Notes: generated from the letters alone by a model not told the origin. DNA of 64,000 bases from Oceanobacillus_B kapialis (GCF_042685265.1 NZ_JBHUMX010000035.1), one strand, 5' to 3'. Positions 26,519 to 36,308 are shown, counted from the first letter of the stretch. Translations and numbers: made by a program.

Positions 26519-27970
26519 TTATTGGTAAAGCTCTTCTAATGCCTTTTCTAGCTGTCTGTCATCTTCACCATTACGAATTTTATCAATTATTTGGGCTTCA
26601 ATAAGGCCTGCAGTTTCTTGATCTACTTTTCCTGTTTCCTCTAGCTCATTGTCCTGCTGGAAAGCACGCACTGCAGTTTCTGTTTCTTCACTGAAATAAC
26701 CATCTGTTCTACCTGGTTCATACCCAAGACCTTCTAACATGGTTTGAACATTTCCAATACTGTCCTCTGACTGATCAAACTCTAAAGGTTCTTCAATTTG
26801 GACAGGATTTGTGTAGAAATAGTCCGCTTGCTTAATGGCTACAGTAGGTTCTACGCCTTTTTCATGAATGGATTCCCCTTCTGGTGACAACCATTTATAG
26901 AAGGTTAATTTAATGGAACTGCCATCCCCCATCGGAACTGCCTGTTGCACGGTACCTTTTCCAAAGCTTGTTTGCCCTACAATATCATAGCCCATTTCTT
27001 TCATTGCGACAGCAAGAATTTCTGAAGCCGACGCACTTCCTTCATCAATAACTACACTTACTGGATAGTCTTTTTTCTCATTAAGATCAGAGAAGTATGG
27101 TGTTTTTTCGCCATTTTTATCCTCTATTTGTAAGTATGGCATATCCTCAGGAACAAAGAGTTTCAACATATCTTCAACAGCCGTTAGTAACCCCCCAGGA
27201 TTTCCACGTACATCAATGACTAAACCTTCAATACCTTCGTCTTCTAAAGTTGTCAATTGTTCTGAGAACTCTTGGGCAGTACGTTCAGAGAAGTTAGTAA
27301 CTTCTAATATTCCCGTTTTCTTACCATCTATTTCTTCGACACTGCTATAAACTGTTTCGAGTGGTATAGTGTCCCGAACTATTGTGATTTCAAACGGGTC
27401 TGTGGAGCCTGGTCGTTGAATTTCCAGAACTACCTCAGAGCCCTTCTCACCACGAATTTCGGCTACAGCCTCGTTTAAATCTAACCCTTCAACACTTTCT
27501 CCATCTACACTCAGTACCTGATCATTTGGACGCAAGCCTGCCTTTTCAGCCGGTGAATCTTTAATCGGAGCTACGATGGTTACCATGTTATTTACCATGC
27601 TTACCTCTGCTCCGATCCCTTCGAATGAGGATTCGATCTGCTCATTAAATTGCGCCATTGTTTCTACGTCCATGTATGAACTGTAGGGATCTTCCAATGT
27701 GGAGAGCATCCCTTGGATCGCACCTTCAATAAGCTCTTTATCCTCTACGTCTTCGAGATAATTTTCTTTTATAAGTGAAAAAGCCTGATCAACTTTTTCT
27801 ATATCTGATGGGTTTGTTTCCTCTGTACGTGGTATTGCTTGCTCCACTTGTTCATTGTTGCCTTCGTCATTCCCCTGACCTGCTAACTGAACACCCATAT
27901 AGGCACCAGCAAAACCTAAAACAAGTGCTCCAAGTAGGAGTAGGACGATATGTGTTTTTTTCAAGCTCAT
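26519..27970 (-). CDS. ctpB: Carboxyl-terminal processing protease CtpB
   Basis: Secreted/membrane-tethered S41 serine protease, 483 aa. N-terminal hydrophobic anchor (HIVLLLLGALVLGFAGAYMG), PDZ domain (APIKDSPAEKAGLRPNDQVL), protease core with catalytic Ser in DEGSASASEIL and Lys in TSFGKGTVQ, and a C-terminal peptidoglycan-binding domain (NVQTMLEGLGYEPGRTDGYF). In B. subtilis CtpB cleaves SpoIVFA during sigma-K activation. GAGGTGG precedes the ATG. It stands downstream of the M23/ftsEX genes as a separate unit. Confidence 0.94.
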   Translation of the reverse strand: MSLKKTHIVLLLLGALVLGFAGAYMGVQLAGQGNDEGNNEQVEQAIPRTEETNPSDIEKVDQAFSLIKENYLEDVEDKELIEGAIQGMLSTLEDPYSSYMDVETMAQFNEQIESSFEGIGAEVSMVNNMVTIVAPIKDSPAEKAGLRPNDQVLSVDGESVEGLDLNEAVAEIRGEKGSEVVLEIQRPGSTDPFEITIVRDTIPLETVYSSVEEIDGKKTGILEVTNFSERTAQEFSEQLTTLEDEGIEGLVIDVRGNPGGLLTAVEDMLKLFVPEDMPYLQIEDKNGEKTPYFSDLNEKKDYPVSVVIDEGSASASEILAVAMKEMGYDIVGQTSFGKGTVQQAVPMGDGSSIKLTFYKWLSPEGESIHEKGVEPTVAIKQADYFYTNPVQIEEPLEFDQSEDSIGNVQTMLEGLGYEPGRTDGYFSEETETAVRAFQQDNELEETGKVDQETAGLIEAQIIDKIRNGEDDRQLEKALEELYQ

Positions 27971-28020
27971 ATTTCCACCTCGATAATTGTTTATATAAAA
28001 TATCCTTACATCTCATTATG

Positions 28021-28134
28021 TCCCACCTTAACTGGCAGTAAGACACCAGGGATCAACTGCCAGTTAAGGTACGTTTCGTTCAACTAACATTTAGAGGGGC
28101 AGGAAGGGAAAACCCTACCGAATGAAGTTTCACT
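28021..28134 (-). repeat. Dispersed intergenic palindromic repeat, copy A
   Basis: Read on the minus strand it begins GTGAAACTTCATT and ends at TTAAGGTGGGA. The core is a stem of CCTTAACTGGCAGT with ACTGCCAGTTAAGG around a 16-nt loop starting TGATCCC. The same order of elements recurs at 31594-31705 and 63695-63849. Confidence 0.88.
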
Positions 28135-28214
28135 TTATAAAAGCATACCATTATCTTCTACTTATGACTATGGTTTTCCTTAAGCTTTTATGAAATAGAA
28201 TTTACAGATAGTAG

Positions 28215-28245
28215 AAAAAAGACATCACACCAAGAGGGTGATGTC
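28215..28245 (-). terminator. Rho-independent terminator of the M23 peptidase gene
   Basis: Stem GACATCA/TGATGTC with further partial pairing, then six T residues on the minus strand, 18 nt past the stop. Confidence 0.88.
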
Positions 28246-28263
28246 TTTCATTTATTTTATGAC

Positions 28264-29691
28264 TTAATAGAATTTCATCGGATCTACCGAATTACTTTTT
28301 GCGGCATTCCAGCCACCTTCATGTACTTCGAAATGTAGGTGGGGACCTGTGGACCCGCCTGTATTTCCTGTCTTTCCAATACTTTGACCTTGTGAGACAG
28401 ATTGTCCAGCAGATACAGAAATACTGCTTAGATGTGCATAAAGCGTCGTATATGTTTGACCATTTAAATTATGTGTGATCATAATCGTGTTTCCATATCC
28501 ACTCATCCAGCCAGCACGAATTACCACACCGGTAGCTGCAGCCTTTAATGGCGTCCCGCTTGGGGATCCAATATCCATTCCGGCATGTAGCTTATCGACG
28601 CCGTGAATTGGATGGTGGCGCATGCCGTAGTCAGATGTCTTAGGACCTGCTGCCGGCCAGATAAACAACCCGCTTCCGCTACTCGGAGGTGTAGATGTGG
28701 AGTTATCTACTTGCGAGCTATTGTTTGAAGAAGATGCGGATGAGGACTCATTAGCTTGTTCAGCCTTCTTCGCTGCTTCTCGTTTCTCTGCTTCTCTTCT
28801 TTCCGCTTCTTTTCGAGCTGCTTCTTCACGCGCTAATTGTTGCAGCTTTCCTTTTTCTGATTGCGCAAGCTCTTTCGCTTTCTCCACTGCTGCAGCCTGA
28901 GCTGCCAGAATTTCCTGCTCCTCTTCTAAGCTTACTTTGTATTCTTCAAGGTCTGCATGCTCTTCTTCTAGCTGTGCCATTAATGTTTTCTTTTCATCTT
29001 TTTGGTCAGCCAGATCAGCTTTCAATGCAATAAGTTCTTCCTTCTGGTTTTCTAGCGCTACCTTTTTGTCTTCAACTGCGGCTTTACTCTCTTCAACTTC
29101 TACTTTATTAGCTTCAAGTTGTGCTTTGTCAGCTTGTTGTTCTTCCATAATGGTTTTATCCTGGTCCATTATTTTATTAACAGCTGAGCTACGGTTAATA
29201 AAGTCACCAAAGCTTTTTGATCCTAAAATAACTTCAATATACTTCATATTGCCGCCGCTTTGCTGAATAGCACGGAGACGCTCTTTTATCAGTTCGTCAC
29301 GTTTTTTTATACGTTCTTTTAATACTTTTATTTCTTTTTTTAATTCTTTCATTCTTTCTTGAAGTTTCGTGATTTCATTGTCAGTTGTAGTAATCTCTTG
29401 TTCTTTTGTTGAAATACTTTCCTGTGTTTTTGTTAGTTTGTCATCAATTGATTTAATTTGGCTATCAACAGTATCTTGCTTTTCTTCGTTTTTGTTCATC
29501 TTACCTTCAGTATTTTTTTTATCCCCTGAAAGATTCCCTTGCTCTTCTTTTAACTCACTTTGTTCTTTTTCTAGTTCATTGATTTTTTTATCCAGTCCGT
29601 CGATTGTTTCTGCAGAGGCTAAATTGCCATTTAAGGATATTGTAGTGACTGCCAATGTTGTTGCAAGCATAAATGAAACAGTTTTTTTCAT
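28264..29691 (-). CDS. Secreted M23 murein endopeptidase with coiled coil, probable FtsEX partner
   Basis: A 475-aa secreted protein: signal peptide ending ASA near residue 27, a long charged coiled coil to about residue 290, a Ser/Asn-rich linker, then an M23 zinc endopeptidase domain. The metal ligands are in HAGMDIG (HxxxD) and in GPHLHFEV (HxH), so the enzyme looks active. The architecture resembles EnvC and pneumococcal PcsB-type proteins, whose coiled coil is gripped by FtsX. The gene lies 55 bp after ftsX on the same strand. AAGGGG precedes the ATG. Substrate bond not inferable. Confidence 0.85.
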   Translation of the reverse strand: MKKTVSFMLATTLAVTTISLNGNLASAETIDGLDKKINELEKEQSELKEEQGNLSGDKKNTEGKMNKNEEKQDTVDSQIKSIDDKLTKTQESISTKEQEITTTDNEITKLQERMKELKKEIKVLKERIKKRDELIKERLRAIQQSGGNMKYIEVILGSKSFGDFINRSSAVNKIMDQDKTIMEEQQADKAQLEANKVEVEESKAAVEDKKVALENQKEELIALKADLADQKDEKKTLMAQLEEEHADLEEYKVSLEEEQEILAAQAAAVEKAKELAQSEKGKLQQLAREEAARKEAERREAEKREAAKKAEQANESSSASSSNNSSQVDNSTSTPPSSGSGLFIWPAAGPKTSDYGMRHHPIHGVDKLHAGMDIGSPSGTPLKAAATGVVIRAGWMSGYGNTIMITHNLNGQTYTTLYAHLSSISVSAGQSVSQGQSIGKTGNTGGSTGPHLHFEVHEGGWNAAKSNSVDPMKFY

Positions 29692-29746
29692 CGTTTTGCT
29701 TTCCCCTTCCCTCTGTACAATAATGGTAGATTTTGTATCTCTCAGT

Positions 29747-30640
29747 CTAGACTTTTAGGAACTTACGAACACTCATTACACTGCCCCATACGCCGATAAA
29801 TGCACCGATTCCCAATATAAGAAGGGAAAGCTGCCATGCAAATGGGTTATATGGTAATATTTCGACAAAGCTGTATGAGATTTGATCACTTACATTGTTT
29901 GCAAGATAGTAATAGCCTGTTAAGATTACGCCAATTGGCAGAATAGAACCTAATACGCCCAGTAGTAATCCTTCTATAAAGAATGGCCATCTAATAAATC
30001 CATTCGTTGCTCCAACAAGTTTCATAATGCCGATTTCTTTACTTCGTGCCATAATTGTAATTTTAATAGTGTTTGAGATTAGGAATATTGCTGTAAAGAC
30101 AAGTCCGATGATTAAAGCTAGTCCGATATTTCTCGCGTACTCATTGAATGTAAAGAGTCTGTTGACTACGCTAGCTCCATACTCTACCTCTTGCACGCCT
30201 TCCATTTCTCTAATTTTATTCGCAATACTTTCTGTATCTTCAGGGTCAGTGGCTTGTACGACATAAACATGGTTCAGTGGGTTATCTTGTTCAAATAGCT
30301 CCCAAGACCTTCCCTCATCTCCCATACTTTCAATAAGATTTTCTAATTGGTCATCCTTTGATGAAAAGGTGACGGATTTAACACCATTAATTTGTTCAAT
30401 CTGGCTACCAAGATCCGTTATCTCTTCCTCGTTTAATGTCAAGTCAATTAGGGTACTGATTTCTACATCTTCTTCTATGTTATCTGCCATCTGATTCAGG
30501 TTAAGCATAAGTGCAAGAAATGCGCCAACCAGAATTAAGGTTGTAGTAACTGCTCCCACCGATGCTACCGTCATCCACCCGTTTCGGGCTATATTTTTCA
30601 ACCCTTGACGGAGATGTCGCATTAATGTCCTAAATTTCAT
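29747..30640 (-). CDS. ftsX: Cell-division ABC transporter-like permease FtsX
   Basis: Membrane partner of FtsE that transmits ATP hydrolysis to an extracellular murein hydrolase. 297 aa with four membrane segments: one near residues 20-45, then a large extracellular loop, then three more at the C terminus. GLKNIARNGWMTVASVGAVT is typical. The ATG at 30640 (GAGGTG 9 nt upstream) overlaps ftsE by 11 bp; a longer in-frame start at 30673 is inside ftsE without a good site. Confidence 0.94.
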   Translation of the reverse strand: MKFRTLMRHLRQGLKNIARNGWMTVASVGAVTTTLILVGAFLALMLNLNQMADNIEEDVEISTLIDLTLNEEEITDLGSQIEQINGVKSVTFSSKDDQLENLIESMGDEGRSWELFEQDNPLNHVYVVQATDPEDTESIANKIREMEGVQEVEYGASVVNRLFTFNEYARNIGLALIIGLVFTAIFLISNTIKITIMARSKEIGIMKLVGATNGFIRWPFFIEGLLLGVLGSILPIGVILTGYYYLANNVSDQISYSFVEILPYNPFAWQLSLLILGIGAFIGVWGSVMSVRKFLKV

Positions 30641-31316
30641 AGCCGTATTCACCTCGGTGTTCATCTCTAACAATTAGGCCATCTTCTATTGCGATGACAC
30701 GTTTTTTGATAGTATTTACTATTTCTTTACTGTGGGTAGCCATGAGAATGGTCGTACCTCTCGCGTTAATTTCTTCAAAGACCTTCATGATCCCCCATGA
30801 AGTATCTGGATCAAGGTTTCCTGTAGGTTCGTCCGCAATTACGATCTTCGGGTTGTTGACTATTGCCCGGGCAATAGAGACACGTTGTTGCTCTCCACCT
30901 GAAAGTTCATCCGGTATAAAACGTGCTTTATTTTTTAAACCTACAAGTTCCAATACTTCCATAACCCGACTGCGGATTTTCTTTGGAGATTCCTCGATAA
31001 CTTCCAAAGCAAATGCAATATTTTCAAAGACTGTTAGTTTTGGGAGTAATTTGAAATCCTGAAAAATAACTCCTATATCACGTCTGAGAAGAGGGACTCG
31101 TTTCTCTTTGAGATCCGTCATGTTAATCTCATTGATTACAATATTGCCCTTTGTTGGCTTTACTTCACGGTAAATTAGTTTAATGAAAGTAGACTTACCA
31201 GCACCACTTGGGCCGACAACATAGACAAACTCACCTTGCTTTATATCAACACTGATACCATTTAGTGCTGTTACACCATTGGCATATGTCTTATATACAT
31301 CGTTCATTAATATCAT
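30630..31316 (-). CDS. ftsE: Cell-division ATP-binding protein FtsE
   Basis: ABC ATPase of the FtsEX complex, 228 aa, same as B. subtilis. Walker A is GPSGAGKSTF, signature LSGGEQQRVSIARA, Walker B IVIADEPTGNLD and the H-loop ATHSKE. In B. subtilis FtsEX activates CwlO; here an M23 enzyme follows directly instead. AGGTG precedes the ATG by 5 nt. Confidence 0.96.
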   Translation of the reverse strand: MILMNDVYKTYANGVTALNGISVDIKQGEFVYVVGPSGAGKSTFIKLIYREVKPTKGNIVINEINMTDLKEKRVPLLRRDIGVIFQDFKLLPKLTVFENIAFALEVIEESPKKIRSRVMEVLELVGLKNKARFIPDELSGGEQQRVSIARAIVNNPKIVIADEPTGNLDPDTSWGIMKVFEEINARGTTILMATHSKEIVNTIKKRVIAIEDGLIVRDEHRGEYGYEI

Positions 31317-31593
31317 AAAATCACCTTTGCTTTTTTGTTGGCTTCTTGGCTGACTGACTTTTCTCCATAGCTACGTCTGCTAGGAGACTATGTAGACAAT
31401 ACTTTCTAAGTATAACATCTTTCGCCAAGATTTTTAGACACAAAATTATTACATTTATGTTTCAAAGGCTGTAATGAAGGAGTATATTGTCGGTCGCAGA
31501 GAAACCATGGATTTATGCCGTTCTAGTTATAGGTAATATTCGATAAAAGAATCGTTTTTTTGACGTTTGCTTTACAAAACTATTTGCCATACA

Positions 31594-31705
31594 GTGAAAC
31601 TTCTTTTGGTGGGAGGGTTCTCTTCCCCCCTTCCAAATGTTAGTTAACAAATCGGGCATTTACTGGCAGTTGACCCCAAGTCTTACTGCCAGTAAAGACG
31701 GGATT
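31594..31705 (+). repeat. Dispersed intergenic palindromic repeat, copy B
   Basis: Same elements as copy A: GTGAAACTTC, a G-rich/C-rich pair of arms, CCAAATGTTAGTT, then the stem TTTACTGGCAGT/ACTGCCAGTAAA. Relative to copy A one stem pair is changed on both sides (A-T to T-A), which keeps pairing. Confidence 0.88.
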
Positions 31706-31746
31706 AAAAAAAGGCCCAATGCTTTTAAAAAGCATTTAGACCTTTC
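31704..31746 (-). terminator. Rho-independent terminator of cccB
   Basis: Stem AAAGGTCTAAATGCT with AGCATTGGGCCTTT (two mismatches), then a run of T on the minus strand, 7 nt after the cccB stop. Confidence 0.88.
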
Positions 31747-31752
31747 ATTTCA

Positions 31753-32133
31753 TTACTTTTTTTCTGCTAGCCAATTGGCAAGAAGTTCAACATCATCACC
31801 AGTAGCTTGTCCTGCAGGCATGGAGCCTTGACCATTTTTAATGATATCTGCAATTTCTTCCGCGGAGTGGCTTGCTCCTACATTTGTTAATGCTGGCCCT
31901 ACACCACCAGACAGATCAGCACCATGACAGCTCGAACAGTTGCTTTGGAAAGCTTCCTCAGCAGCTGCCGTATCAACAGTCCCTCCACCGCTTTCCTCAT
32001 CTTTAGCCTCATTAGATTCTTCTGTAGTACCATTATCGGCAGGTTCTTCAGTTTCATTATCTCCCCCGCCACCACCACAGGCACCTAATACTAAAGCTGA
32101 GCCAAATAGAACGGTAAATAACCATTTTTTCAT
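31753..32133 (-). CDS. cccB: Cytochrome c551, membrane-anchored lipoprotein CccB
   Basis: Small electron-transfer cytochrome c on the outer face of the membrane, 126 aa. Lipobox LGAC near residue 19, then a Gly run and an acidic linker. Haem attachment is at CSSCH, and the methionine ligand is in NGQGSMPAG. Position between prfB and ftsE as in B. subtilis (yvjA absent). GGGGG lies 10 nt before the ATG. Lipidation needs Lgt, encoded at 13241-14098. Confidence 0.93.
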   Translation of the reverse strand: MKKWLFTVLFGSALVLGACGGGGGDNETEEPADNGTTEESNEAKDEESGGGTVDTAAAEEAFQSNCSSCHGADLSGGVGPALTNVGASHSAEEIADIIKNGQGSMPAGQATGDDVELLANWLAEKK

Positions 32134-32246
32134 AGCATAGTTACCCCCTTATAAACTTGTGTTACGTTTTCAAGGTTATTATAACCAAATTAATGGTTTT
32201 AAAACGGCTAATCAGAAATGAACCTACTAAGCTTAACAGAAAAAAA

Positions 32247-32290
32247 TGGCAGTTGATCCCTGGGGTCTTACTACCAGTAAAGGGGAGATA
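32247..32290 (+). repeat. Dispersed intergenic repeat, core-only copy C
   Basis: Only the central stem-loop is kept: TGGCAGTTGATCCCTGGGG then TCTTACTACCAGTAAAGG. It lacks the upstream half seen in copies A, B and E. Confidence 0.75.
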
Positions 32291-32341
32291 AAGACTGCAT
32301 CGGTTTATGCCAAATCGATGAACAGCCTGAAAAAGTCTATT

Positions 32342-33443
32342 TTAATTCATCTGCGAACGTAAATAAGCATCGATAAACGGATCGATTTCCCCGTCCATGA
32401 CAGCCTGTGTATTGCCTATCTCTGTATTTGTACGGTGATCCTTTACCATGGAATATGGATGGAAGACATAGGAACGAATCTGACTTCCCCATCCAATATC
32501 TTTTTGTTCACCACGAATCTCTGCTAATTCTTGCTGCTGTTTCTCAATTTCCAACTGATACAGCTTCGACTTAAGCATTTTCATGGCAGCTTCTCTATTT
32601 TTTATTTGTGACCGTTCATTCTGACAAGTTACAATCACATTTGTCGGTAGGTGGGTGATCCGTACTGCAGAATCCGTCGTATTAACATGCTGGCCACCTG
32701 CACCACTTGCTCGATAAGTGTCCACCTTAATATCCTCAGTACGAATTTCGATATCTACATCATCTGATATCTCCGGCATAACGTCACAGGAGGCAAAAGA
32801 TGTATGTCTACGGCCTGAAGAATCAAACGGCGATATTCTCACAAGCCGATGAACTCCTTTTTCCGCCTTTAAATAACCATATGCATTGTGTCCCTTAATT
32901 AAAAGGGTAACACTCTTCACACCTGCTTCTTCACCAGCTAGATAGTCAAGCATTTCTACTTTGAAGTCCTTTGTCTCTGCCCAGCGCTGATACATCCGCA
33001 ATAACATACTCGCCCAATCCTGAGACTCTGTCCCACCAGCCCCTGGATGAAGTTCTAAAATGGCGTTATTAGCATCATATGGTTCACTTAGCAACATTAA
33101 CAGTTCAAACTCGTTTACATCCGAGACAATCTCCGTAATCTCTCCAGATAACTCGTCAAATAATTCTTGGTCATTTTCTTCTTTTACTAGTTCATAGGAA
33201 ACTTCCAGGTTCTCTACTCGTTCTTCCAATGCTTCAAGATTATTTACGTAGCTTTTTAAGCTGTTAAGTTCATTGATCACTTTTTGAGCTGTATCCTGAT
33301 CATCCCAAAACGAAGGATCTGCCATTTCTAATTCAAGCTCTTGGATACGAGCCTTTTTGTTATCGAGGTCAAAGAGACCCCCTAAAATTTTCGATTCGGG
33401 TATTCATTTTATCTAAATCGTTCCGTATTTCTGCTAGTTCCAT
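32342..33443 (-). CDS. prfB: Peptide chain release factor 2 with programmed +1 frameshift
   Basis: RF2 recognises UGA/UAA stops and releases the peptide. The reading frame starts at ATG 33443 (GAGGTG upstream), runs 24 sense codons to an in-frame TGA (33369-33371) and continues in the +1 frame. The slippery site CTT-TGA-C is preceded by AGGGGG with 3 nt between, the classic autoregulatory arrangement. The product is 366 aa, as in B. subtilis. SPF anticodon-like tripeptide in RISPFDSSG; GAGGQ catalytic loop in RASGAGGQHVN. Start the downstream part at 33325 only if ignoring the frameshift. Confidence 0.96.
33368..33383 (-). promoter_or_regulatory. RF2 programmed frameshift site
   Basis: AGGGGGTCTCTTTGAC on the minus strand: an internal Shine-Dalgarno, slippery CTT and a UGA stop, matching the conserved prfB recoding signal (usually AGGGGGTATCTTTGAC). 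Confidence 0.96.
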
Positions 33444-33470
33444 GATTTTCTCACCTCTATAGTAATATGT

Positions 33471-33503
33471 AGGAAAACACTCCCTATTCAAGAGAGTGTT
33501 TTC
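33471..33503 (-). terminator. Terminator-like hairpin after secA
   Basis: 10-bp stem GAAAACACTC/GAGTGTTTTC, only 4 nt after the secA stop and before prfB. The downstream T-run is short (TTTTCCT), so partial read-through into prfB is likely. Confidence 0.65.
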
Positions 33504-33506
33504 TAA

Positions 33507-36023
33507 TTATTTCCCGTGACAATTTTTATATTTTTTGCCGCTTCCACATGGACAAGGGTCATTTCTGCCTACATCCTGTGCTTTAATAAATGGTTTACGT
33601 GTTTTCTTTTTCTCTTCCTGATTACCAGACACAGCCTGTGTATTTTTGACAACTTCCTGGCGTTGCAGGTTATCTCTAATTTGAGCTTTCATAATATATT
33701 TGGCAACTTCTTCTTCGATGTTCTCAATCATAACTTCGAACATTGCGAATCCTTCTAGCTGGTACTCACGAAGTGGATCGTTTTGGCCGTATGCCCGTAG
33801 GTGAATTCCTTGGCGTAGTTGGTCCATTTGATCAATATGATCGGTCCATTTCGTATCAACTGTACGGAGAAGAATTACTTTTTCAAATTCACGCATTTGC
33901 TCTTCAGTTAACTCTTCTTCTTTCTCATCATAACGGAGACGTACTTTATCCATAATGAAAGAATTTATTTCTTCTGGTTCTCTTCCTTTTAGGTCATCTG
34001 GAGTGATTTCTTCTGGTTGAAGAAGATTACCTTCCACATATTCCACAATTGATTTAAGATCCCAATTATCTTCATCATCGTCCTGTGTATGGGTCGCCAC
34101 CACACGCTCCAGGGTAGAGACAATCATTTTCTCGATAATGTCACGTAATTCTTTCCCATCAGCTTCAATAACATCGAAGCGTTGCTTGTATATAATCTCA
34201 CGTTGTTCACGTAGTACATCATCGTAAGAAAGAACCGTTTTACGTGCATCAAAGTTGTTTCCTTCAACACGTTTTTGAGCTGACTCTACTGCGCGCGAGA
34301 CCATTTTACTTTCAATTGGCTGGCTATCATCCATCCCAAGTCGTTCCATCATCGACCTTAAATTATCTGAACCAAAACGGCGCATTAATTCGTCTTCCAT
34401 TGAAAGGTAAAATTGCGACATCCCCGGGTCACCTTGACGCCCAGAACGTCCACGCAGCTGGTTATCAATTCGACGTGATTCATGACGTTCTGTACCAACT
34501 ACAGCTAGTCCGCCTAAATCCTTGACGCCATCGCCAAGTTTAATGTCTGTACCACGACCAGCCATGTTTGTCGCAATGGTGACAGCCCCCTTTTGTCCGG
34601 CATTTTCAATAATTTCTGCTTCTCTAAAATGGTTCTTCGCATTTAAGACATTATGTCGCACGCCTGCTTTTTTAAGCAGCTGTGAAATCAATTCAGAAGT
34701 TTCTACAGCAACTGTACCGACTAGTACAGGTTGTCCACTCTGATGTTTCTCTTTAATTGCTTCGACAACCGCTTGAAATTTGCCTTCCATAGACTTGTAA
34801 ATCAAGTCAGCACGATCATCGCGAATAACTTCTCTGTTTGTTGGGATCGCAATAACATCCATATTATAAATGTTTCTGAATTCTTCTTCCTCGGTTTTAG
34901 CTGTACCTGTCATCCCAGATAATTTATTATACATCCGGAAGAAGTTCTGGAAGGTGATAGAAGCAAGTGTCATGCTCTCATTCTGGATTTGAAGCCCTTC
35001 CTTTGCTTCAATAGCCTGATGCAAACCATCACTATATCGACGGCCTTTCATTAAACGGCCAGTAAACTGATCGACAATCACTACTTCATCTTCTTGTACA
35101 ACATAATCTGCATCCCGATGCATGGAAACATGCGCCTTTAATGCTTGATTAATATGATGTGTTAACGAAACATTATCCAAGTCATACAAGTTTTCAATAG
35201 AAAAATATTTCTCAGCTTTTGTTATTCCATCTTCTGTTAATTGAACACCTTTAGTTTTTTCATCATACGTATAGTCCGTTTCTTTTGACAGATTAGTAAC
35301 AAAGCCATCTGCCCGTTGATAAAGTGATGCTGACTTTTTCGCAGAACCGGAAATAATTAAAGGAGTTCTCGCTTCATCGATTAGTATGGAGTCAACCTCA
35401 TCGATAATAGCAAAATTCAATGGTCGTTGAACCATTTGCTCTTTATACAACACCATATTATCTCGTAAGTAATCAAAGCCAAATTCATTGTTTGTTCCGT
35501 ACGTGATATCACTATAATATGCTTCACGTTTTTGTTCTTTTGTTAGTCCATTCCCATTAAGGCCTACCGTTAGCCCTAAAAAGCTAAACAGCTCCCCCAT
35601 CTCTTTCGCGTCACGGTTTGCCAGGTATTCGTTGACCGTAATTATGTGTACGCCTTTACCGGAAAGAGCATTCAGATATGCCGGCATCGTGGAGGCAAGG
35701 GTTTTACCTTCCCCTGTTTTCATTTCCGCAATATTCCCACCATGCAATGTAACAGCACCCATCAGCTGGGTCTGGAATGGTCTCATTCCAAGTACACGTT
35801 TGGAACCTTCACGCACTACCGCATAGGCTTCAACCATTAAATCATCTAGGGATTCGCCTTGCTCATAACGCTGCTTATATTCTTCTGTCTTTAGTCTTAA
35901 ACCATCATCAGATAATTTTTCAATTTCAGGCTCTAAAGCCTCTATTTGATCTACTGTTTTTTGTAGTCGATTAATTTGTTTTTGGTTACCGTCCCCAAAA
36001 AGCTTCTTAATTAATCCTGCCAT
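33507..36023 (-). CDS. secA: Protein translocase ATPase SecA
   Basis: Motor ATPase of the Sec pathway, 838 aa. Walker A region MKTGEGKTLAS, DEVDSILIDEAR (Walker B, DEAD-like), helicase motif NMAGRGTDIKLG and the C-terminal zinc-binding SEC-C motif NDPCPCGSGKKYKNCHG are all seen. GAGGAG precedes the ATG. It sits between hpf and prfB as in B. subtilis. Confidence 0.98.
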   Translation of the reverse strand: MAGLIKKLFGDGNQKQINRLQKTVDQIEALEPEIEKLSDDGLRLKTEEYKQRYEQGESLDDLMVEAYAVVREGSKRVLGMRPFQTQLMGAVTLHGGNIAEMKTGEGKTLASTMPAYLNALSGKGVHIITVNEYLANRDAKEMGELFSFLGLTVGLNGNGLTKEQKREAYYSDITYGTNNEFGFDYLRDNMVLYKEQMVQRPLNFAIIDEVDSILIDEARTPLIISGSAKKSASLYQRADGFVTNLSKETDYTYDEKTKGVQLTEDGITKAEKYFSIENLYDLDNVSLTHHINQALKAHVSMHRDADYVVQEDEVVIVDQFTGRLMKGRRYSDGLHQAIEAKEGLQIQNESMTLASITFQNFFRMYNKLSGMTGTAKTEEEEFRNIYNMDVIAIPTNREVIRDDRADLIYKSMEGKFQAVVEAIKEKHQSGQPVLVGTVAVETSELISQLLKKAGVRHNVLNAKNHFREAEIIENAGQKGAVTIATNMAGRGTDIKLGDGVKDLGGLAVVGTERHESRRIDNQLRGRSGRQGDPGMSQFYLSMEDELMRRFGSDNLRSMMERLGMDDSQPIESKMVSRAVESAQKRVEGNNFDARKTVLSYDDVLREQREIIYKQRFDVIEADGKELRDIIEKMIVSTLERVVATHTQDDDEDNWDLKSIVEYVEGNLLQPEEITPDDLKGREPEEINSFIMDKVRLRYDEKEEELTEEQMREFEKVILLRTVDTKWTDHIDQMDQLRQGIHLRAYGQNDPLREYQLEGFAMFEVMIENIEEEVAKYIMKAQIRDNLQRQEVVKNTQAVSGNQEEKKKTRKPFIKAQDVGRNDPCPCGSGKKYKNCHGK

Positions 36024-36219
36024 AGTAAACGCTCCTCAATTTCAACATAATCAATTGAAAATAGTATATAGTCCACAATTAATAATAACACTATCTAAAG
36101 AAAGATGACAACTGCTTGGCCAACCGATAAGTGCTTGACCCATAAATTATGGTGAAACCGAAGCACTTTGTTAATCTCATCAGATTAGACGTTATGAACG
36201 CTTATATATTGCTAAACAA

Positions 36220-36252
36220 ATATAAAAAGCAGTCCGGGGATGAACTGCTTTT
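36220..36252 (-). terminator. Terminator after the 51-aa gene
   Basis: 9-bp stem AAAAGCAGT/ACTGCTTTT with a 10-nt loop, then TTATATTT on the minus strand, 57 bp after the stop at 36309. Its presence supports a transcript here separate from secA. Confidence 0.75.
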
Positions 36253-36308
36253 CGCTTTGAGGGATGTTGAGGTAACAGTGCTGGAAGGCAACTTTTCTTG
36301 CGTGGATA

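Larger units (their letters stand above)
31317..31752. other. Intergenic region between cccB and ftsE
   Basis: The 436-bp gap holds repeat copy B, the cccB terminator and, near 31410, a minus-strand TATACT that may be the ftsEX -10. No gene-like frame was found. Confidence 0.6.

Noticed and set aside
28697..29758. Ser/Phe-rich plus-strand frames opposite the M23 gene
   Set aside because: Antisense of a Glu/Lys/Ala-rich coiled coil; no ribosome site.
32290..32341. Hairpin after prfB as terminator
   Set aside because: CATCG/CGATG stem is present but no T-run follows, so a terminator call is not supported.
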